From positions 1-64,000 of the forward strand of contig NZ_MAMP01000003.1 of NCBI RefSeq assembly GCF_001750285.1: 64,000 nt of DNA, read 5' to 3'. The DNA comes from Domibacillus iocasae. Its GTDB lineage: Bacteria; Bacillota; Bacilli; Bacillales; Domibacillaceae. Position numbers and translations under genes: made by a program. Below the pieces are notes generated by a model. The model was not told the DNA's origin. It did not search any database and saw only the letters and a list, made by a program, of their open reading frames with translations. Shown piece after piece: positions 1-11,000 of this stretch. Each line of letters opens with the position of its first letter. The first letter of the stretch is position 1.

Positions 1-82
1 AGCTCCGTCAAGTCCGCTCGACTTGCATGTATTAGGCACGCCGCCAGCGTTCGTCCTGAGCGAGGATCAAACTCTCCAAAAA
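1..82 (-). rRNA. 16S ribosomal RNA, 5' end only
   Basis: Read on the minus strand, this is the conserved 5' end of bacterial 16S rRNA, including the GAGTTTGATCCT primer region and the 'GACGAACGCTGGCGGCGTGC' block. The gene runs off the left edge, so only about 80 nt are present. The mature 5' end near position 82 is estimated from the usual 8-9 nt preceding GAGTTTGATC. An rRNA operon downstream of gyrA matches the rrnO position in B. subtilis. Confidence 0.95.
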
Positions 83-240
83 GTGTTTGACTTGCTCAAT
101 TGTTTCTATTAAAAATACGGGGTGTACTCTTAATAGAAGTTAAAAATTAAAACGTTGACGTTTTATTGATTTTGTTCAGTTTTCAATGTTCAATGTTCAA
201 TTTCGCTTCATTTTCGCTATCATCATCTGACGACTTAAAT

Positions 241-269
241 AATATACCATGTATAAAAATAAAGAGCAA
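241..269 (-). promoter_or_regulatory. rRNA operon promoter (SigA type)
   Basis: On the minus strand a -35 TTGCTC (264-269) and a -10 TATATT (241-246) are separated by exactly 17 bp. About 160 nt of leader lie between it and the 16S start. The leader contains tandem TTGAACA-like repeats (about 178-200) and ends in GCAAGTCAAACAC, features I associate with Bacillaceae pre-16S leaders. Only one promoter is convincing. Confidence 0.7.
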
Positions 270-280
270 GTCTTTTTTAT

Positions 281-310
281 AAAAAAAACAGCCTTTTTAA
301 TTGGCTGTTT
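281..310 (-). terminator. Rho-independent terminator overlapping the HD-GYP stop codon
   Basis: Arms AAACAGCC (286-293) and GGCTGTTT (303-310) form an 8-bp stem, followed on the minus strand by a T run (281-288). The stop codon of the HD-GYP gene lies in the loop. It separates that gene from the rRNA promoter, whose -35 box starts only about 12 bp further on. Confidence 0.85.
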
Positions 311-1376
311 TCTCCTCGCTTTTTTCGATGTATAAGTCTCTTCGTTTCGCTAGATCTAGAAAGTCTCCATTTCGGAGTTGAACGAGCGGTCTTGTCTTAT
401 TTCCAGGTTGAACGAATATTACTTTCCCTTCGATTCCATTTGATAACGTGACTTGCATGCCTGGAGATAATTCCGCCACTAATGAAAACAGTGCACCCAT
501 AATAGAAAGATCAAACTGTCCGAATAAATCCTGTTGAATCATTTCAATAGCTTTAAAAACAGATTCTCTTCTACGAAACAGCCGCTCGGTCGTCAGCGCA
601 TGGTATGTATCAGCCAGCCCGATTAATTGTGAGATTGGGTGTATCGCATTTCCTTTTTCACCCGCAGGATAACCAGAGCCATCTAAGCGTTCATGATGCT
701 GATAAATTGCCAGCTTCGCTTCTGGTTTTAAAAGCTTTAAATCTTTTACCATTTTATAGCTGACGACAGGATGATTCTGAATTTCTGTGTATTCAGTTTC
801 AGTGAGCGCTGTGCTTTTTGTTAACAAAGACATTTTAATTTTCGACATACCACAGTCCGCCAATAGTCCTGCGAGAGCTGATTGAACGATTAATCCCTTA
901 TCGTAATTCAGCTTTTGGGCGATCATGCCGCTTAATAAGCCGACTGATAGAGAGTGATGGTAAAGATATGCGTCTTTTTTAGAGTAAGATGAAATTTTTT
1001 GAAGCTGCTCCGGATTTTCTAATGTATATTCCAGAATTGGTAAAATAATTGTACGCATCCTGGCAATTTCCACATTCATTCCGGACTGCCACCGTTGAAA
1101 TTCTTCTTTGACACTTTCCAATGTTTTAAAATAAAGCTGCTCCATTGTATCAATTATTGGCAGTATACTAGTTGATGGAGATGCTGAATATAACGAAACG
1201 GTCGTATTTTCTTCCTCTGCTATAACGTCTACTGACTGTATTGAAAAAGCACGTAAAAATCGAATATGCTGGTCTGTCAAAACCATCCCGGCTGAGATGA
1301 TGGGAGTGGATGTTCGGGCTAAAACCGCTTCTTTTAGCCGGTATCCCGGTTCAATAATTTCAACAGCTATATACAT
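297..1376 (-). CDS. HD-GYP domain protein with degenerate HD motif
   Basis: The protein has 359 residues, starts at ATG and has a GAGGTGG ribosome-binding site 4 nt upstream. It has a small N-terminal beta domain (about 1-55), a central HD-GYP domain (about 120-290) and a C-terminal beta domain (about 300-350). HD-GYP enzymes hydrolyse cyclic-di-GMP. The GYP signature is intact (HHERLDGSGYP), but the canonical HDxGK metal motif reads ADCGMSK, so the metal-binding histidine is lost and the lysine shifted. It may therefore be inactive or a binding or regulatory protein. It shares all three domains with the intact paralogue at 62250-63356. It lies between gyrA and the rRNA operon and has its own terminator. 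A TATAAT hexamer at 1408-1413 on the minus strand may be its -10 box, but no good -35 accompanies it. Confidence 0.85.
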   Translation of the reverse strand: MYIAVEIIEPGYRLKEAVLARTSTPIISAGMVLTDQHIRFLRAFSIQSVDVIAEEENTTVSLYSASPSTSILPIIDTMEQLYFKTLESVKEEFQRWQSGMNVEIARMRTIILPILEYTLENPEQLQKISSYSKKDAYLYHHSLSVGLLSGMIAQKLNYDKGLIVQSALAGLLADCGMSKIKMSLLTKSTALTETEYTEIQNHPVVSYKMVKDLKLLKPEAKLAIYQHHERLDGSGYPAGEKGNAIHPISQLIGLADTYHALTTERLFRRRESVFKAIEMIQQDLFGQFDLSIMGALFSLVAELSPGMQVTLSNGIEGKVIFVQPGNKTRPLVQLRNGDFLDLAKRRDLYIEKSEEKTAN

Positions 1377-1440
1377 TTTCCACCTCGCGTTCTGTCTTTA
1401 CACCTACATTATAAAGAAATTAAGTTAAAATAGACAGACA

Positions 1441-1473
1441 AAAAGCACAGACATATGAAACGCCTGTGCTTTT
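1441..1473 (-). terminator. Terminator of gyrA
   Basis: Arms AAAAGCACAG (1441-1450) and CTGTGCTTTT (1464-1473) form a 10-bp stem just after the gyrA stop codon. On the minus strand it is followed by a short T-rich tail. Confidence 0.8.
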
Positions 1474-1475
1474 CT

Positions 1476-3944
1476 TTATTCTTCTAGTTCTTCTAGTTCT
1501 TCTAGTTCTTCTTCATCTTCTTTTTCAACTTTCGCAACTGTAGCCACCGTTTCGCTATCACCCAGACGAATAAGTTTCACGCCTTGTGTATTCCGGCCAG
1601 TAATAGAAATTGTAGCAATATCCATCCGAATCATAACGCCGCCCATTGTAATCAGCATAAGGTCTTCTTCACCCGTAACGGTTTTAACAGCAATAAGTGC
1701 TCCATTTTTCCCGGTAATATTAAGTGTTTTAAGCCCTTTGCCACCGCGTGTTTGAATGCGGTATTCAGATTCAGGCGTTAATTTTCCGTACCCATTTTCT
1801 GTGACGATTAAGATGTAATCATTTTCTTCTACAAGTTCCATTCCAACCGCGTAATCCCCTTCTGATAAGGTGATTCCTTTTACGCCTGTTGACGTACGGC
1901 CCATAGAACGGACATTATCTTCAGGAAAACGAATAAGCATACCATCGCGTGTTCCCATAACAATATGCTTGTTACCATCCGTTAACCGAACAGAGATCAA
2001 CTCGTCTTCGTCGCGGATATTTAACGCAATTAAGCCATTTGTTCGAATGTTTGCGTAATCCATTAACGGTGTCCGTTTAACGACACCCTGTTTAGTCGCA
2101 AAGAAAAGGAATGAATCCTCCGTGAACTCTTCAACGAATAACATCGAGTTAACCCACTCATCCTGTTCAACACCCAGCAGGTTGACGAGCGGAATTCCTT
2201 TTGCCGTCCGGCTGAATTCAGGAAGCTGATAGCCTTTTAAGCGGTACACTTTTCCTTTATTTGTAAAGAAAAGGATTGTGTCATGAGTAGACGTTGTAAG
2301 CAGCTGCTCAACAAAGTCATTTTCATTCGTGCCCATTCCTTGAATGCCACGTCCGCCACGGCGCTGGCTCCGGTATGTGGAGATTGGCTGGCGTTTAATA
2401 TAGCCTTTATGTGTTAATGTAATAATGATTTTTTCAACCGGAATTAAATCTTCATCCATCAAGTCACCCGGCGCTCCGTCTGTAATTTCTGTGCGGCGCT
2501 TATCATTAAATCGGTTTTTGATTTCAATTAATTCTTCGCGAATGATCTCAAGAATTTTTTCTTCATCGGCTAAAATAGCTTTTAACTCAGTAATAACAGC
2601 CAGCAGATTTTGATATTCTTCTTCGATTTTTTCACGTTCAAGACCGGTAAGGCGCTGCAAACGCATATCTAAAATAGCTTGTGACTGTTTTTCAGATAGG
2701 CCGAATTGTTCCATTAAGCCTTCGCGAGCAAGATCCGCTGTTTGTGAGCCACGGATCAACGCAATAATACGGTCGATGTGATCCAGCGCAATACGCAATC
2801 CTTCTAAAATATGAGCACGCGCTTCTGCTTTATTTAAATCAAATTGTGTACGGCGGCGGATAATTTCCTGCTGATGCGCTAAATAATGCGTTAAACATTC
2901 TTTTAAGCCGAGGACTTTTGGATGTCCGTCGACAAGCGCCAGCATATTAATTCCAAAACTTGTCTGCATAGCCGTATATTTGTACAAATTGTTTAAAACA
3001 ACACTCGCATTCGCGTCACGGCGGATTTCCATCACGATTCGCATACCTTCTCGGTCAGATTCGTCACGAAGATCGGTAATGCCGTCAACCTTTTTATCAC
3101 GTACGAGTTCAGCGATACGCTCAATCAGCTTTGCTTTATTAACTTGGTATGGAATTTCCGTCACAATGATCGTTTCTTTGCCATTAGCTTTTTCTTCAAT
3201 TTCTGTCCGTGCACGCAAAATAATGGACCCGCGTCCTGTTTCATAAGCTCGGCGAATACCGCTGCGGCCCATTAAAATGCCAGCAGTTGGAAAATCAGGA
3301 CCAGGAATATGTTCCATCAAATCGAGAACAGATATCTCCGGATTTTTGCTGACAGCGAGGATAGCGTCAATGACTTCTCCGAGCTGATGTGGCGGGATAT
3401 TCGTCGCCATACCAACCGCAATGCCCGAAGCCCCGTTTACGAGCAAGTTAGGGAATCGGGCTGGCAGAACAACAGGCTCCCGTTCAGATCCATCATAGTT
3501 ATCTTTGTAATCAATTGTATCTTTATTTAAATCACGCGTAATTTCCATGGCAATTTTGGACATGCGGGCTTCTGTATAACGCATTGCTGCCGCTGCATCG
3601 CCATCTACTGAACCGAAGTTTCCGTGGCCATCCACAAGCATATAGCGATAGTTAAAATCCTGCGCCATCCGTACCATCGTTTCGTATACGGCTGAGTCAC
3701 CGTGCGGATGATATTTACCGATAACATCACCGACGATCCGCGCAGACTTTTTATATGCCTTATCGGCAGTCATGCCAAGATCATTCATTGCGTATAAAAT
3801 ACGCCGGTGTACCGGTTTCAATCCATCACGAACGTCCGGAAGCGCCCGGGATACGATAACACTCATCGCATAATCAAGAAACGATGACCGCATTTCCTGG
3901 CTTATATTAATCTCTTTCACGTTGGAGCTTGGCATATCAGCCAT
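1476..3944 (-). CDS. gyrA: DNA gyrase subunit A
   Basis: This is the ATP-independent cleavage and religation subunit of gyrase (A2B2), which introduces negative supercoils. The start is the ATG at 3944, preceded by AAAGGGAGGA; a longer in-frame extension to 3995 has no such site. The 822-residue protein has the winged-helix/TOPRIM-contacting N-terminal domain with the catalytic Tyr in the [10 protein letters not shown] motif. The quinolone-determining segment [10 protein letters not shown] carries the wild-type Ser and Glu. The C-terminal DNA-wrapping beta-pinwheel includes the GyrA box QRRGGRG. The C-terminus is a very acidic tail made of LEE repeats. It lies 210 nt downstream of gyrB and may be co-transcribed or use its own promoter. 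Confidence 0.98.
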   Translation of the reverse strand: MADMPSSNVKEINISQEMRSSFLDYAMSVIVSRALPDVRDGLKPVHRRILYAMNDLGMTADKAYKKSARIVGDVIGKYHPHGDSAVYETMVRMAQDFNYRYMLVDGHGNFGSVDGDAAAAMRYTEARMSKIAMEITRDLNKDTIDYKDNYDGSEREPVVLPARFPNLLVNGASGIAVGMATNIPPHQLGEVIDAILAVSKNPEISVLDLMEHIPGPDFPTAGILMGRSGIRRAYETGRGSIILRARTEIEEKANGKETIIVTEIPYQVNKAKLIERIAELVRDKKVDGITDLRDESDREGMRIVMEIRRDANASVVLNNLYKYTAMQTSFGINMLALVDGHPKVLGLKECLTHYLAHQQEIIRRRTQFDLNKAEARAHILEGLRIALDHIDRIIALIRGSQTADLAREGLMEQFGLSEKQSQAILDMRLQRLTGLEREKIEEEYQNLLAVITELKAILADEEKILEIIREELIEIKNRFNDKRRTEITDGAPGDLMDEDLIPVEKIIITLTHKGYIKRQPISTYRSQRRGGRGIQGMGTNENDFVEQLLTTSTHDTILFFTNKGKVYRLKGYQLPEFSRTAKGIPLVNLLGVEQDEWVNSMLFVEEFTEDSFLFFATKQGVVKRTPLMDYANIRTNGLIALNIRDEDELISVRLTDGNKHIVMGTRDGMLIRFPEDNVRSMGRTSTGVKGITLSEGDYAVGMELVEENDYILIVTENGYGKLTPESEYRIQTRGGKGLKTLNITGKNGALIAVKTVTGEEDLMLITMGGVMIRMDIATISITGRNTQGVKLIRLGDSETVATVAKVEKEDEEELEELEELEE
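1479..1511 (-). repeat. 9-bp tandem repeat encoding the GyrA acidic tail
   Basis: The unit TTCTTCTAG (plus-strand reading) occurs three times in a row (1479-1505), followed by TTCTTC. On the minus strand each unit encodes Leu-Glu-Glu. Because the unit is a multiple of three, gain or loss of copies keeps the frame and changes only tail length. Confidence 0.9.
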
Positions 3945-4018
3945 GAAAAATCCTCCCTTTAAGAAAAGTGCAAGGTGTACAGCTTTAGGCGACAAGCATA
4001 AGACGAGTAGTTTTTAGA

Positions 4019-4059
4019 GCAAAGGCTAAAATCGCGGCATTATACCGCAAAGCCTTTGT
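4019..4059 (-). other. Structured hairpin in the gyrB-gyrA spacer
   Basis: Arms GCAAAGGCT (4019-4027) and AGCCTTTGT (4051-4059) enclose a second small stem, GCGG (4034-4037) with CCGC (4045-4048). The structure lies in the 210-nt leader of gyrA. On the minus strand the inner loop includes TATAAT, but no -35 box is correctly placed, so I do not call a promoter. The role is unknown; it could be an mRNA structure or attenuator. Confidence 0.45.
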
Positions 4060-4124
4060 GACCCACACCCTATAAGGCCCTCGAACTAATGACGCCTGGA
4101 ACTGGACAATGTAAGAAAAGCCGG

Positions 4125-4146
4125 AGCGTCCGCAAATACGGACGCT
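4125..4146 (-). terminator. Hairpin after gyrB, possible terminator
   Basis: Perfect 8-bp arms AGCGTCCG (4125-4132) and CGGACGCT (4139-4146) lie 9 nt after the gyrB stop codon. The trailing sequence on the minus strand is CCGGCTTTTC, a weak T tract, so termination may be partial and allow read-through into gyrA. Confidence 0.55.
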
Positions 4147-4154
4147 TTCTCAAC

Positions 4155-6086
<1,932 letters not shown>

Positions 6087-6112
6087 TCACCTTCTCTTTC
6101 GGTAAAATAATC

Positions 6113-7231
6113 TTATTTTATTTGGTTAATCGCACCAGCTGTTACACTATAAGCCGATGCGGCATTTAATGTGTCGTGCTCAAGACCGTCTGTATTCGTT
6201 GTGGTCACAAACGTCTGCACTTTTCCGTGGATCGTGTTCAGCAAATGTGATTGGCGGTAATCATCCAATTCCGATAAGACGTCATCGAGCAGTAAAATTG
6301 GGTATTCTCCAATTTCTGCTTGAATCAGTTCAATTTCAGCAAGTTTCACAGCAAGTGCCGTTGTGCGCTGCTGTCCTTGCGACCCAAATGTTTGAATGTT
6401 TTTGTTGTTCACATAAAAAAGAAGATCATCCCGATGTGGACCGGTTAAGGTAATACCCCGGTCTATTTCTCTCGTCCGGCCCTTTTGGAACGCCTCCAAC
6501 ATAGCTGAGCGTATTTGATCGTCGCTCTGCCCTTCCGTTACCCCGACTGCCGGCTCATAAACGATGGAAAGTGATTCAATACCACGTGAAATACCCGAAT
6601 GAAGCGGTCCCGCCCATTTTTGAAGCAGGCGAATAAATTCAAATCGTTTTTTCATCACTTTCACCGCCAGCTCCACAAGCTGCTCGGTAAAAACGTCAAG
6701 CATTGCAAAGTCAGACGCCCTTTTCGTCTGGAGCTGCTTTAAATAATGGTTCCGCTGCTGCATCACTTTATGATAAAGGCTCAAGTCGTGCAAATAGACA
6801 GGAGATACCTGTCCGATTTCCATATCAATAAACCGCCTTCTTACTTGAGGGCTGCCCTTTACCAGTGTTAAATCTTCCGGTGCAAACATGACAACATTCA
6901 TGTTACCGATATATTGACTAAGCCGTGTTTGTTCCAAGTGATTGACCTTGGCTTTTTTACCTTTTTTTGAAATGACGAGCTCAATCGGAAGTGACTGGTG
7001 CTTTTTTTGCACTCGCCCTTTTATTTTAGCATATTCCGCTTCCCAGCGAATTAAATCTTTATCATTCGATGTCCGATGCGATTTGGCCATTGCCAATACA
7101 TAGATGGACTCGATTATATTTGTTTTCCCTTGAGCATTTTCACCGATGACGACATTAACAGTATTATCAAATTCCACGAGGAGCGATTCATAATTCCGAT
7201 AGTTTTCTAAGGCCAGTTGTTCAATGTGCAT
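6113..7231 (-). CDS. recF: DNA replication and repair protein RecF
   Basis: RecF is an SMC-like ATPase that helps RecO and RecR load RecA at gapped DNA and stalled forks. The 372-residue protein has the Walker A motif GENAQGKT (about 31-38), an ABC signature region around [13 protein letters not shown], and the Walker B motif [11 protein letters not shown] near the C-terminus, followed by the D-loop. The ATG start is preceded by AAAGGTG. It is 23 nt downstream of yaaA, so the two are almost certainly co-transcribed. Confidence 0.97.
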   Translation of the reverse strand: MHIEQLALENYRNYESLLVEFDNTVNVVIGENAQGKTNIIESIYVLAMAKSHRTSNDKDLIRWEAEYAKIKGRVQKKHQSLPIELVISKKGKKAKVNHLEQTRLSQYIGNMNVVMFAPEDLTLVKGSPQVRRRFIDMEIGQVSPVYLHDLSLYHKVMQQRNHYLKQLQTKRASDFAMLDVFTEQLVELAVKVMKKRFEFIRLLQKWAGPLHSGISRGIESLSIVYEPAVGVTEGQSDDQIRSAMLEAFQKGRTREIDRGITLTGPHRDDLLFYVNNKNIQTFGSQGQQRTTALAVKLAEIELIQAEIGEYPILLLDDVLSELDDYRQSHLLNTIHGKVQTFVTTTNTDGLEHDTLNAASAYSVTAGAINQIK

Positions 7232-7254
7232 ATGAAAACACCTTTCGATGGCCG

Positions 7255-7491
7255 TTAATCGCTGTCTTCCTCAGTTCCAAATCCTACTTCGTATACGCCA
7301 TCACCAGGAATCTCCACTTCATCCCCTTCATAAAGCTTCCGGCCGCGTCTAGCATCCAGTTCTCCATTGATGTATACTTCATGCTCACTCAAGTACCACT
7401 TTGCCTGGCCGCCGGTCTGAATAATGCCCGCCAGTTTTAGAAATTGGCCAAGAGTAATAAATTCCTCGTTTTCTGCTTTTTTTGTCGTCAT
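7255..7491 (-). CDS. yaaA: S4-domain RNA-binding protein YaaA (RlbA)
   Basis: This is a 78-residue, single S4-fold RNA-binding protein. The fold is visible in [20 protein letters not shown] followed by [21 protein letters not shown]. In B. subtilis the small S4 protein YaaA (also RlbA) lies between dnaN and recF and has been linked to the large ribosomal subunit; the precise role is not known. The start is an ATG behind GGAGG. It is part of the dnaN-yaaA-recF block. Confidence 0.92.
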   Translation of the reverse strand: MTTKKAENEEFITLGQFLKLAGIIQTGGQAKWYLSEHEVYINGELDARRGRKLYEGDEVEIPGDGVYEVGFGTEEDSD

Positions 7492-7546
7492 AAGTTCATT
7501 TCCTCCGTAAATATCCTAATACTTTATTTTAACATAAATACAAAAG

Positions 7547-7570
7547 AAGCGGAGCCAATACGCCCCGCTT
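7547..7570 (-). terminator. Hairpin after dnaN
   Basis: Arms AAGCGGAGCC (7547-7556) and GCCCCGCTT (7562-7570) form a GC-rich stem. On the minus strand CTTTTG follows. The short T tract suggests partial termination between dnaN and yaaA. Confidence 0.6.
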
Positions 7571-7583
7571 TTCCGAAGATTAA

Positions 7584-8720
7584 TTAATATGTGCGCACCG
7601 GCAAAATTAATTGCAAAGTAGAGTCGTCATGAAGCGGCCGAATAACGAATGGGCGCATCGCTCCAGTAAATTGAATTTCAATCTCTGTCCCTTCGATTGC
7701 TTTCAGCGCATCCATCATATACTTCGCGCTGAATGAGATCTTCAGTTCTTCTCCTTCAGCCGCCAAGCTGTTTACTTGCTCCGTTACTTTGCCAATCTCC
7801 GGTGAATTGGACGAAATTTCAACGGTCCCATCATCATTGCTGCTCATTTTCACAACATTATTTCGTCCTTCGCGCGCTAAAAGTGAAGCACGGTCAACGG
7901 CCTGTAAATATTCTTTTGTATTTAAGTCGATTTTTGTTTTATGTTCATCCGGGATAAGACGACTTGTGTCCGGGTAATTTCCGTCAAGCAATCGTGAGAA
8001 AAACAAAACATGCTTTGAACGGAACAATACTTGGTTTTCTGTCATGACAATTTCAACCGGTTCATTTGTGTCATCCAAAATTTTGCTTAGCTCTGTCAAG
8101 CTTTTCCCTGGGATCACAACGTTGTACTCGCCTTCCGGAAGCCCTTCTGCTGCCGTTTTGCGAAGAGCAAGACGGTGGCTGTCGGTAGCTGTGCAAATGA
8201 GTTTGCTGTTTTCAATCTTCCAGTTTACCCCGGTTAAAATTGGACGCGTTTCCGACGTAGATACAGCAAACACCGTTTGGCGAATAAGTGTTTTCACAAG
8301 GTCGGCAGGCAGCTTAAACACATTCTCATCATCGATTTGCGGCAAATGGGGGTATTCATCAGCATCCTGGCCATTCAAATTAAATTCTGCATGTCCTGAA
8401 CGAATGATTGTTTGGAATGAAGATGATGTTTCAAATTCGATAGTAGATGCCGGAAGTTTTCGGACGATTTCATTGAAAAACCGTGCATTTAAGACAACAC
8501 CGCCTGTTTCTTCAATTGTGGCGATCGCCACTTCTCCTTCTTCACTGGGAATGAACGATTCGATTGAAATATCAGAGTCGCTTCCCGTCAGTGTGATCCC
8601 CTCATCCGATGCATGAATTTTAATTCCGGTCAAAATGGGGATTGTTGTTCTCGAACTTACTGCCTTTAGTACATCTTGTATGCCAGCAGCGAGCCGGTCT
8701 TTTTGAATCGAAAATTTCAT
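7584..8720 (-). CDS. dnaN: DNA polymerase III sliding clamp (beta subunit)
   Basis: This is the ring-shaped processivity clamp that tethers DNA polymerase III and binds mismatch-repair and other partners. The 378 residues match the B. subtilis length and comprise three clamp folds. The C-terminus RPFVIRPLHDDSTLQLILPVRTY is the conserved edge of the peptide-binding pocket. The start is the ATG at 8720 with GGAGGT 7 nt upstream. A 16-residue extension to 8768 would run into the AT-rich unwinding region and is not supported. It lies downstream of dnaA across the unwinding part of oriC. Confidence 0.98.
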   Translation of the reverse strand: MKFSIQKDRLAAGIQDVLKAVSSRTTIPILTGIKIHASDEGITLTGSDSDISIESFIPSEEGEVAIATIEETGGVVLNARFFNEIVRKLPASTIEFETSSSFQTIIRSGHAEFNLNGQDADEYPHLPQIDDENVFKLPADLVKTLIRQTVFAVSTSETRPILTGVNWKIENSKLICTATDSHRLALRKTAAEGLPEGEYNVVIPGKSLTELSKILDDTNEPVEIVMTENQVLFRSKHVLFFSRLLDGNYPDTSRLIPDEHKTKIDLNTKEYLQAVDRASLLAREGRNNVVKMSSNDDGTVEISSNSPEIGKVTEQVNSLAAEGEELKISFSAKYMMDALKAIEGTEIEIQFTGAMRPFVIRPLHDDSTLQLILPVRTY

Positions 8721-8749
8721 AAGAATACCTCCGAAATTATTTTTGAATA

Positions 8750-8906
8750 ACAATTTTAATAAGGGCAATTTTAATAATTATATATTTAAAAAATAATAGC
8801 CGTAGTAGTAGGGGGTGTTGATTTGTGGATAAGTGTATAAAAACGAAATAATAACAGTCTATCCACATGTGGACAGACTGTTGATGAACGCCCTTTTTTA
8901 TTCACA
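8750..8906. other. oriC, dnaA-dnaN part: unwinding region, DnaA-trios and DnaA boxes
   Basis: A perfect DnaA box TGTGGATAA lies at 8824-8832, next to a G-run (8811-8815). Three consecutive TAG trios follow at 8803-8811, with a further TAG at 8797-8799, and then an AT-rich stretch (about 8751-8796). This is the order described for the B. subtilis basal unwinding system: box, GC-rich spacer, DnaA-trios, AT-rich DNA. A 30-bp near-perfect palindrome (8853-8882) holds two opposed boxes, CTATCCACA (8859-8867) and TGTGGACAG (8868-8876). A fourth box-like TTATTCACA lies at 8898-8906. The palindrome may also terminate the dnaA transcript. Confidence 0.9.
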
Positions 8907-8911
8907 GCTTA

Positions 8912-10267
8912 TTAAGCTTTTAAAATGGTAATGATTTCTTTTACTTTTTGAGCAGCGGCAGGATCTGTTTCCATGAGCTTTGAAATTTTCTCATGTGCAT
9001 GAATCACTGTTGTGTGATCGCGCCCCCCAAACTCTTCGCCAATTTTCGGCAGAGAAAAATCAGTCAGTTCCCGAGACAAGTACATTGCAACCTGTCTCGG
9101 GAAGGCGATGGATTTCGTTCTTTTCTTTGCAGTGAAATCTTCTAGGCGAATACCGTATTGTTCTCCAACAACCCGTTGAATGTCTGGGATGGTCACAACT
9201 TTTGGGCGCGATCCTGGAATGATGTCTTTCAACGCGTCTGCTGCGACAGTTGCATTCACTTCTTTGTTAATTAGAGAAGAATAAGCAACGACTCGGATCA
9301 AAGCCCCTTCAAGCTCCCGGATATTTGTATCAATTTGATTTGCTATATACAGCATCACTTCATTTGGCACATCCAAGTTTTCCGCACGTGCTTTTTTGCG
9401 CAAAATGGCAATCCGTGTTTCAAGATCCGGTGGTGTGATATCTGTAATTAGTCCCCATTCAAAACGGGAACGTAATCGGTCTTCAAGTGTTGGGATTTCT
9501 TTAGGCGGCCGATCGCTCGAGATGATAATTTGTTTGCTTTCCTCATGAAGCGTGTTAAACGTGTGAAAAAACTCTTCTTGTGTCTGTTCTTTCCCGGCTA
9601 AAAACTGAATATCATCAATAAGCAGCACGTCGACATTCCGGTATTTATTCCGAAATTCGACTGCTTTGTTATCACGAATTGAATTAATAAATTCATTCGT
9701 AAACTTTTCCGATGACAAATAAACGACTTTTGCACCAGGATTATGCTCGATTACATAATGGCCAATGGCGTGCATCAAATGGGTTTTACCCAGACCGACG
9801 CCCCCGTAAATGAATAATGGATTATAGGCTTTTGCCGGCGCTTCAGCAACTGCGAGTGATGCAGCATGAGCGAATCGGTTACCAGATCCGATAACAAATG
9901 TGTCGAATGTATACTTTGGATTCAGCATACTTTGAATCGTTGGTTCACCGTTTGATTTTGGAGCTGGTGCCGGCTGCTCGGCACGATGTGTTGGCGGTAC
10001 ATATGATTTCAGATCATGGACGTCTGGGGAAATAAAATAAACATCCAGCTTTTCACCGGTTAATTCATCAATAATTTCAGACGTTAAGTGCGTATAATGC
10101 CCTTCAAGCCAATCACGGTTGAAAAAATTAGGCGCTGCAACAACAATCGCATCTCCATGAAGCGAATGAGCTTTTGTTGACTTCACCCACGTTTCGTAAC
10201 TCGGCTTGCTGATTCTTGTCTGGATACGTTCCAGCACTTTGTTCCATAAATCATCAATATTTTCCAT
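8912..10267 (-). CDS. dnaA: Chromosomal replication initiator DnaA
   Basis: DnaA is an AAA+ ATPase that binds DnaA boxes, melts oriC and recruits the helicase. The 451-residue protein has domain I (about 1-85, with the WNKVLERI helix), a short proline-rich linker (about 90-110), and the AAA+ core with Walker [10 protein letters not shown], Walker B LLIDDIQF and the sensor II region. The C-terminal helix-turn-helix carries the DnaA signature [15 protein letters not shown]. The start is the ATG at 10267 behind TAAGGAGGGG; upstream in-frame codons to 10363 lie in the promoter region. DnaA boxes overlapping its promoter suggest autoregulation. Confidence 0.99.
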   Translation of the reverse strand: MENIDDLWNKVLERIQTRISKPSYETWVKSTKAHSLHGDAIVVAAPNFFNRDWLEGHYTHLTSEIIDELTGEKLDVYFISPDVHDLKSYVPPTHRAEQPAPAPKSNGEPTIQSMLNPKYTFDTFVIGSGNRFAHAASLAVAEAPAKAYNPLFIYGGVGLGKTHLMHAIGHYVIEHNPGAKVVYLSSEKFTNEFINSIRDNKAVEFRNKYRNVDVLLIDDIQFLAGKEQTQEEFFHTFNTLHEESKQIIISSDRPPKEIPTLEDRLRSRFEWGLITDITPPDLETRIAILRKKARAENLDVPNEVMLYIANQIDTNIRELEGALIRVVAYSSLINKEVNATVAADALKDIIPGSRPKVVTIPDIQRVVGEQYGIRLEDFTAKKRTKSIAFPRQVAMYLSRELTDFSLPKIGEEFGGRDHTTVIHAHEKISKLMETDPAAAQKVKEIITILKA

Positions 10268-10380
10268 TGGCCCCTCCTTACTGACTGTCAGCGCAGTTTG
10301 TTTAATGTTTGTACAACTAAAAAACCTTAGATTTCGAGCGAAATTCATAATTATGCATGACAATGTTTGTGAATAAATAT

Positions 10381-10409
10381 ATAATAAGATGAAACTAGTT
10401 TTTCGACAA
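10381..10409 (-). promoter_or_regulatory. dnaA promoter
   Basis: On the minus strand the -35 TTGTCG (10404-10409) and -10 TATTAT (10381-10386) are 17 bp apart. The expected start of transcription falls in the DnaA-box-like TGTGAATAA at 10368-10376. The -35 is overlapped by a Spo0A-type box. Confidence 0.75.
10403..10409 (-). promoter_or_regulatory. Candidate Spo0A box over the dnaA -35
   Basis: TTCGACA on the plus strand is the exact complement of the 0A-box core TGTCGAA. It overlaps the -35 hexamer of the dnaA promoter. Spo0A binding in oriC is known in B. subtilis. A seven-base match can occur by chance, but position and the second copy nearby raise its value. Confidence 0.5.
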
Positions 10410-10490
10410 AACTAACAGTCTGTGGATAAAGATAAAAACACCCTGTACATTATTTTTCCACATATTATCCACAACTGTGGATAGATAATA

Positions 10491-10497
10491 TGTCGAA
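10491..10497 (+). promoter_or_regulatory. Candidate Spo0A box in oriC
   Basis: An exact TGTCGAA lies 7 bp from the DnaA box at 10476-10484, inside the upstream oriC box cluster. Confidence 0.5.
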
Positions 10498-10781
10498 TTT
10501 TAGTTATGCAGAGTGAAAACAAAATAATAATAGCAGAAAAAACGAGACTGTGCAATGGCTTGAATTATTTATCCACAGGCTTTAAAACACTGTTTAAAAG
10601 ATTGTCCACAGGGTGCGGACTTGTGAAAAGATCATAGAAGAGGCTGTGGATAATCAAAAAATGCTGTCGATTACTGTCCACAGCAAAAAATAGGTCTATA
10701 AATAGCGTTTTCTGTACAAGGTAGATTCCTTATCAAAAAGACAGTGAAATAATTTGCATCCACGGCCATTTTAAAATTTGG

Positions 10782-10810
10782 TTGACAGGATACAGGCTCA
10801 TCCTTATAAT
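10782..10810 (+). promoter_or_regulatory. rpmH promoter, full SigA consensus
   Basis: TTGACA (10782-10787) and TATAAT (10805-10810) are both perfect, with a 17-bp spacer. This is one of the strongest promoters in the window and drives rpmH-rnpA away from the origin. Confidence 0.93.
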
Positions 10811-10865
10811 TAACAAAGACTGTTTTGAAAATATGAATTTTAAAACCTCAGGGAGGTGTTTTAAT

Positions 10866-11000
10866 ATGAAAAGAACGTATCAGCCTAATAAACGTAAAAG
10901 AAGCAAAGTTCATGGTTTCCGTGCACGCATGAGTTCTAAAAACGGCCGCCGTGTTTTAGCAAGCCGCCGTGCTAAAGGCAGAAAAGTACTATCTGCATAA
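10866..11000 (+). CDS. rpmH: 50S ribosomal protein L34
   Basis: L34 is a small, arginine- and lysine-rich large-subunit protein. The 44-residue sequence beginning [12 protein letters not shown] and ending KGRKVLSA is the full family length. The ATG at 10866 has GGGAGGTG upstream. A longer reading frame from 10782 would begin inside the promoter and is rejected. It is the first gene of the rpmH-rnpA-spoIIIJ group, with a hairpin directly after it. Confidence 0.98.
   Translation: MKRTYQPNKRKRSKVHGFRARMSSKNGRRVLASRRAKGRKVLSA

Larger units (their letters stand above)
10368..10682. other. oriC, upstream part: DnaA-box cluster
   Basis: Perfect boxes TTATCCACA or its complement lie at 10421-10429, 10465-10473, 10569-10577 and 10645-10653. 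One- or two-mismatch boxes lie at 10368-10376 (TGTGAATAA), 10454-10462 (TTTTCCACA), 10476-10484 (TGTGGATAG), 10602-10610 (TTGTCCACA) and 10674-10682 (CTGTCCACA). Both orientations occur. Together with the dnaA-dnaN cluster this is the bipartite oriC of Bacillus type. The 10268-10865 interval carries no gene other than the promoters listed separately. Confidence 0.95.

Noticed and set aside
4031-4050. TATAAT inside the gyrA leader hairpin as a promoter
   Set aside because: No -35-like hexamer is at 16-18 bp, and the motif lies in the loop of a stem.
8044-8616. A 190-codon plus-strand open frame opposite dnaN
   Set aside because: It lies wholly antisense to a conserved gene, has no ribosome-binding site and is explained by codon bias of dnaN.
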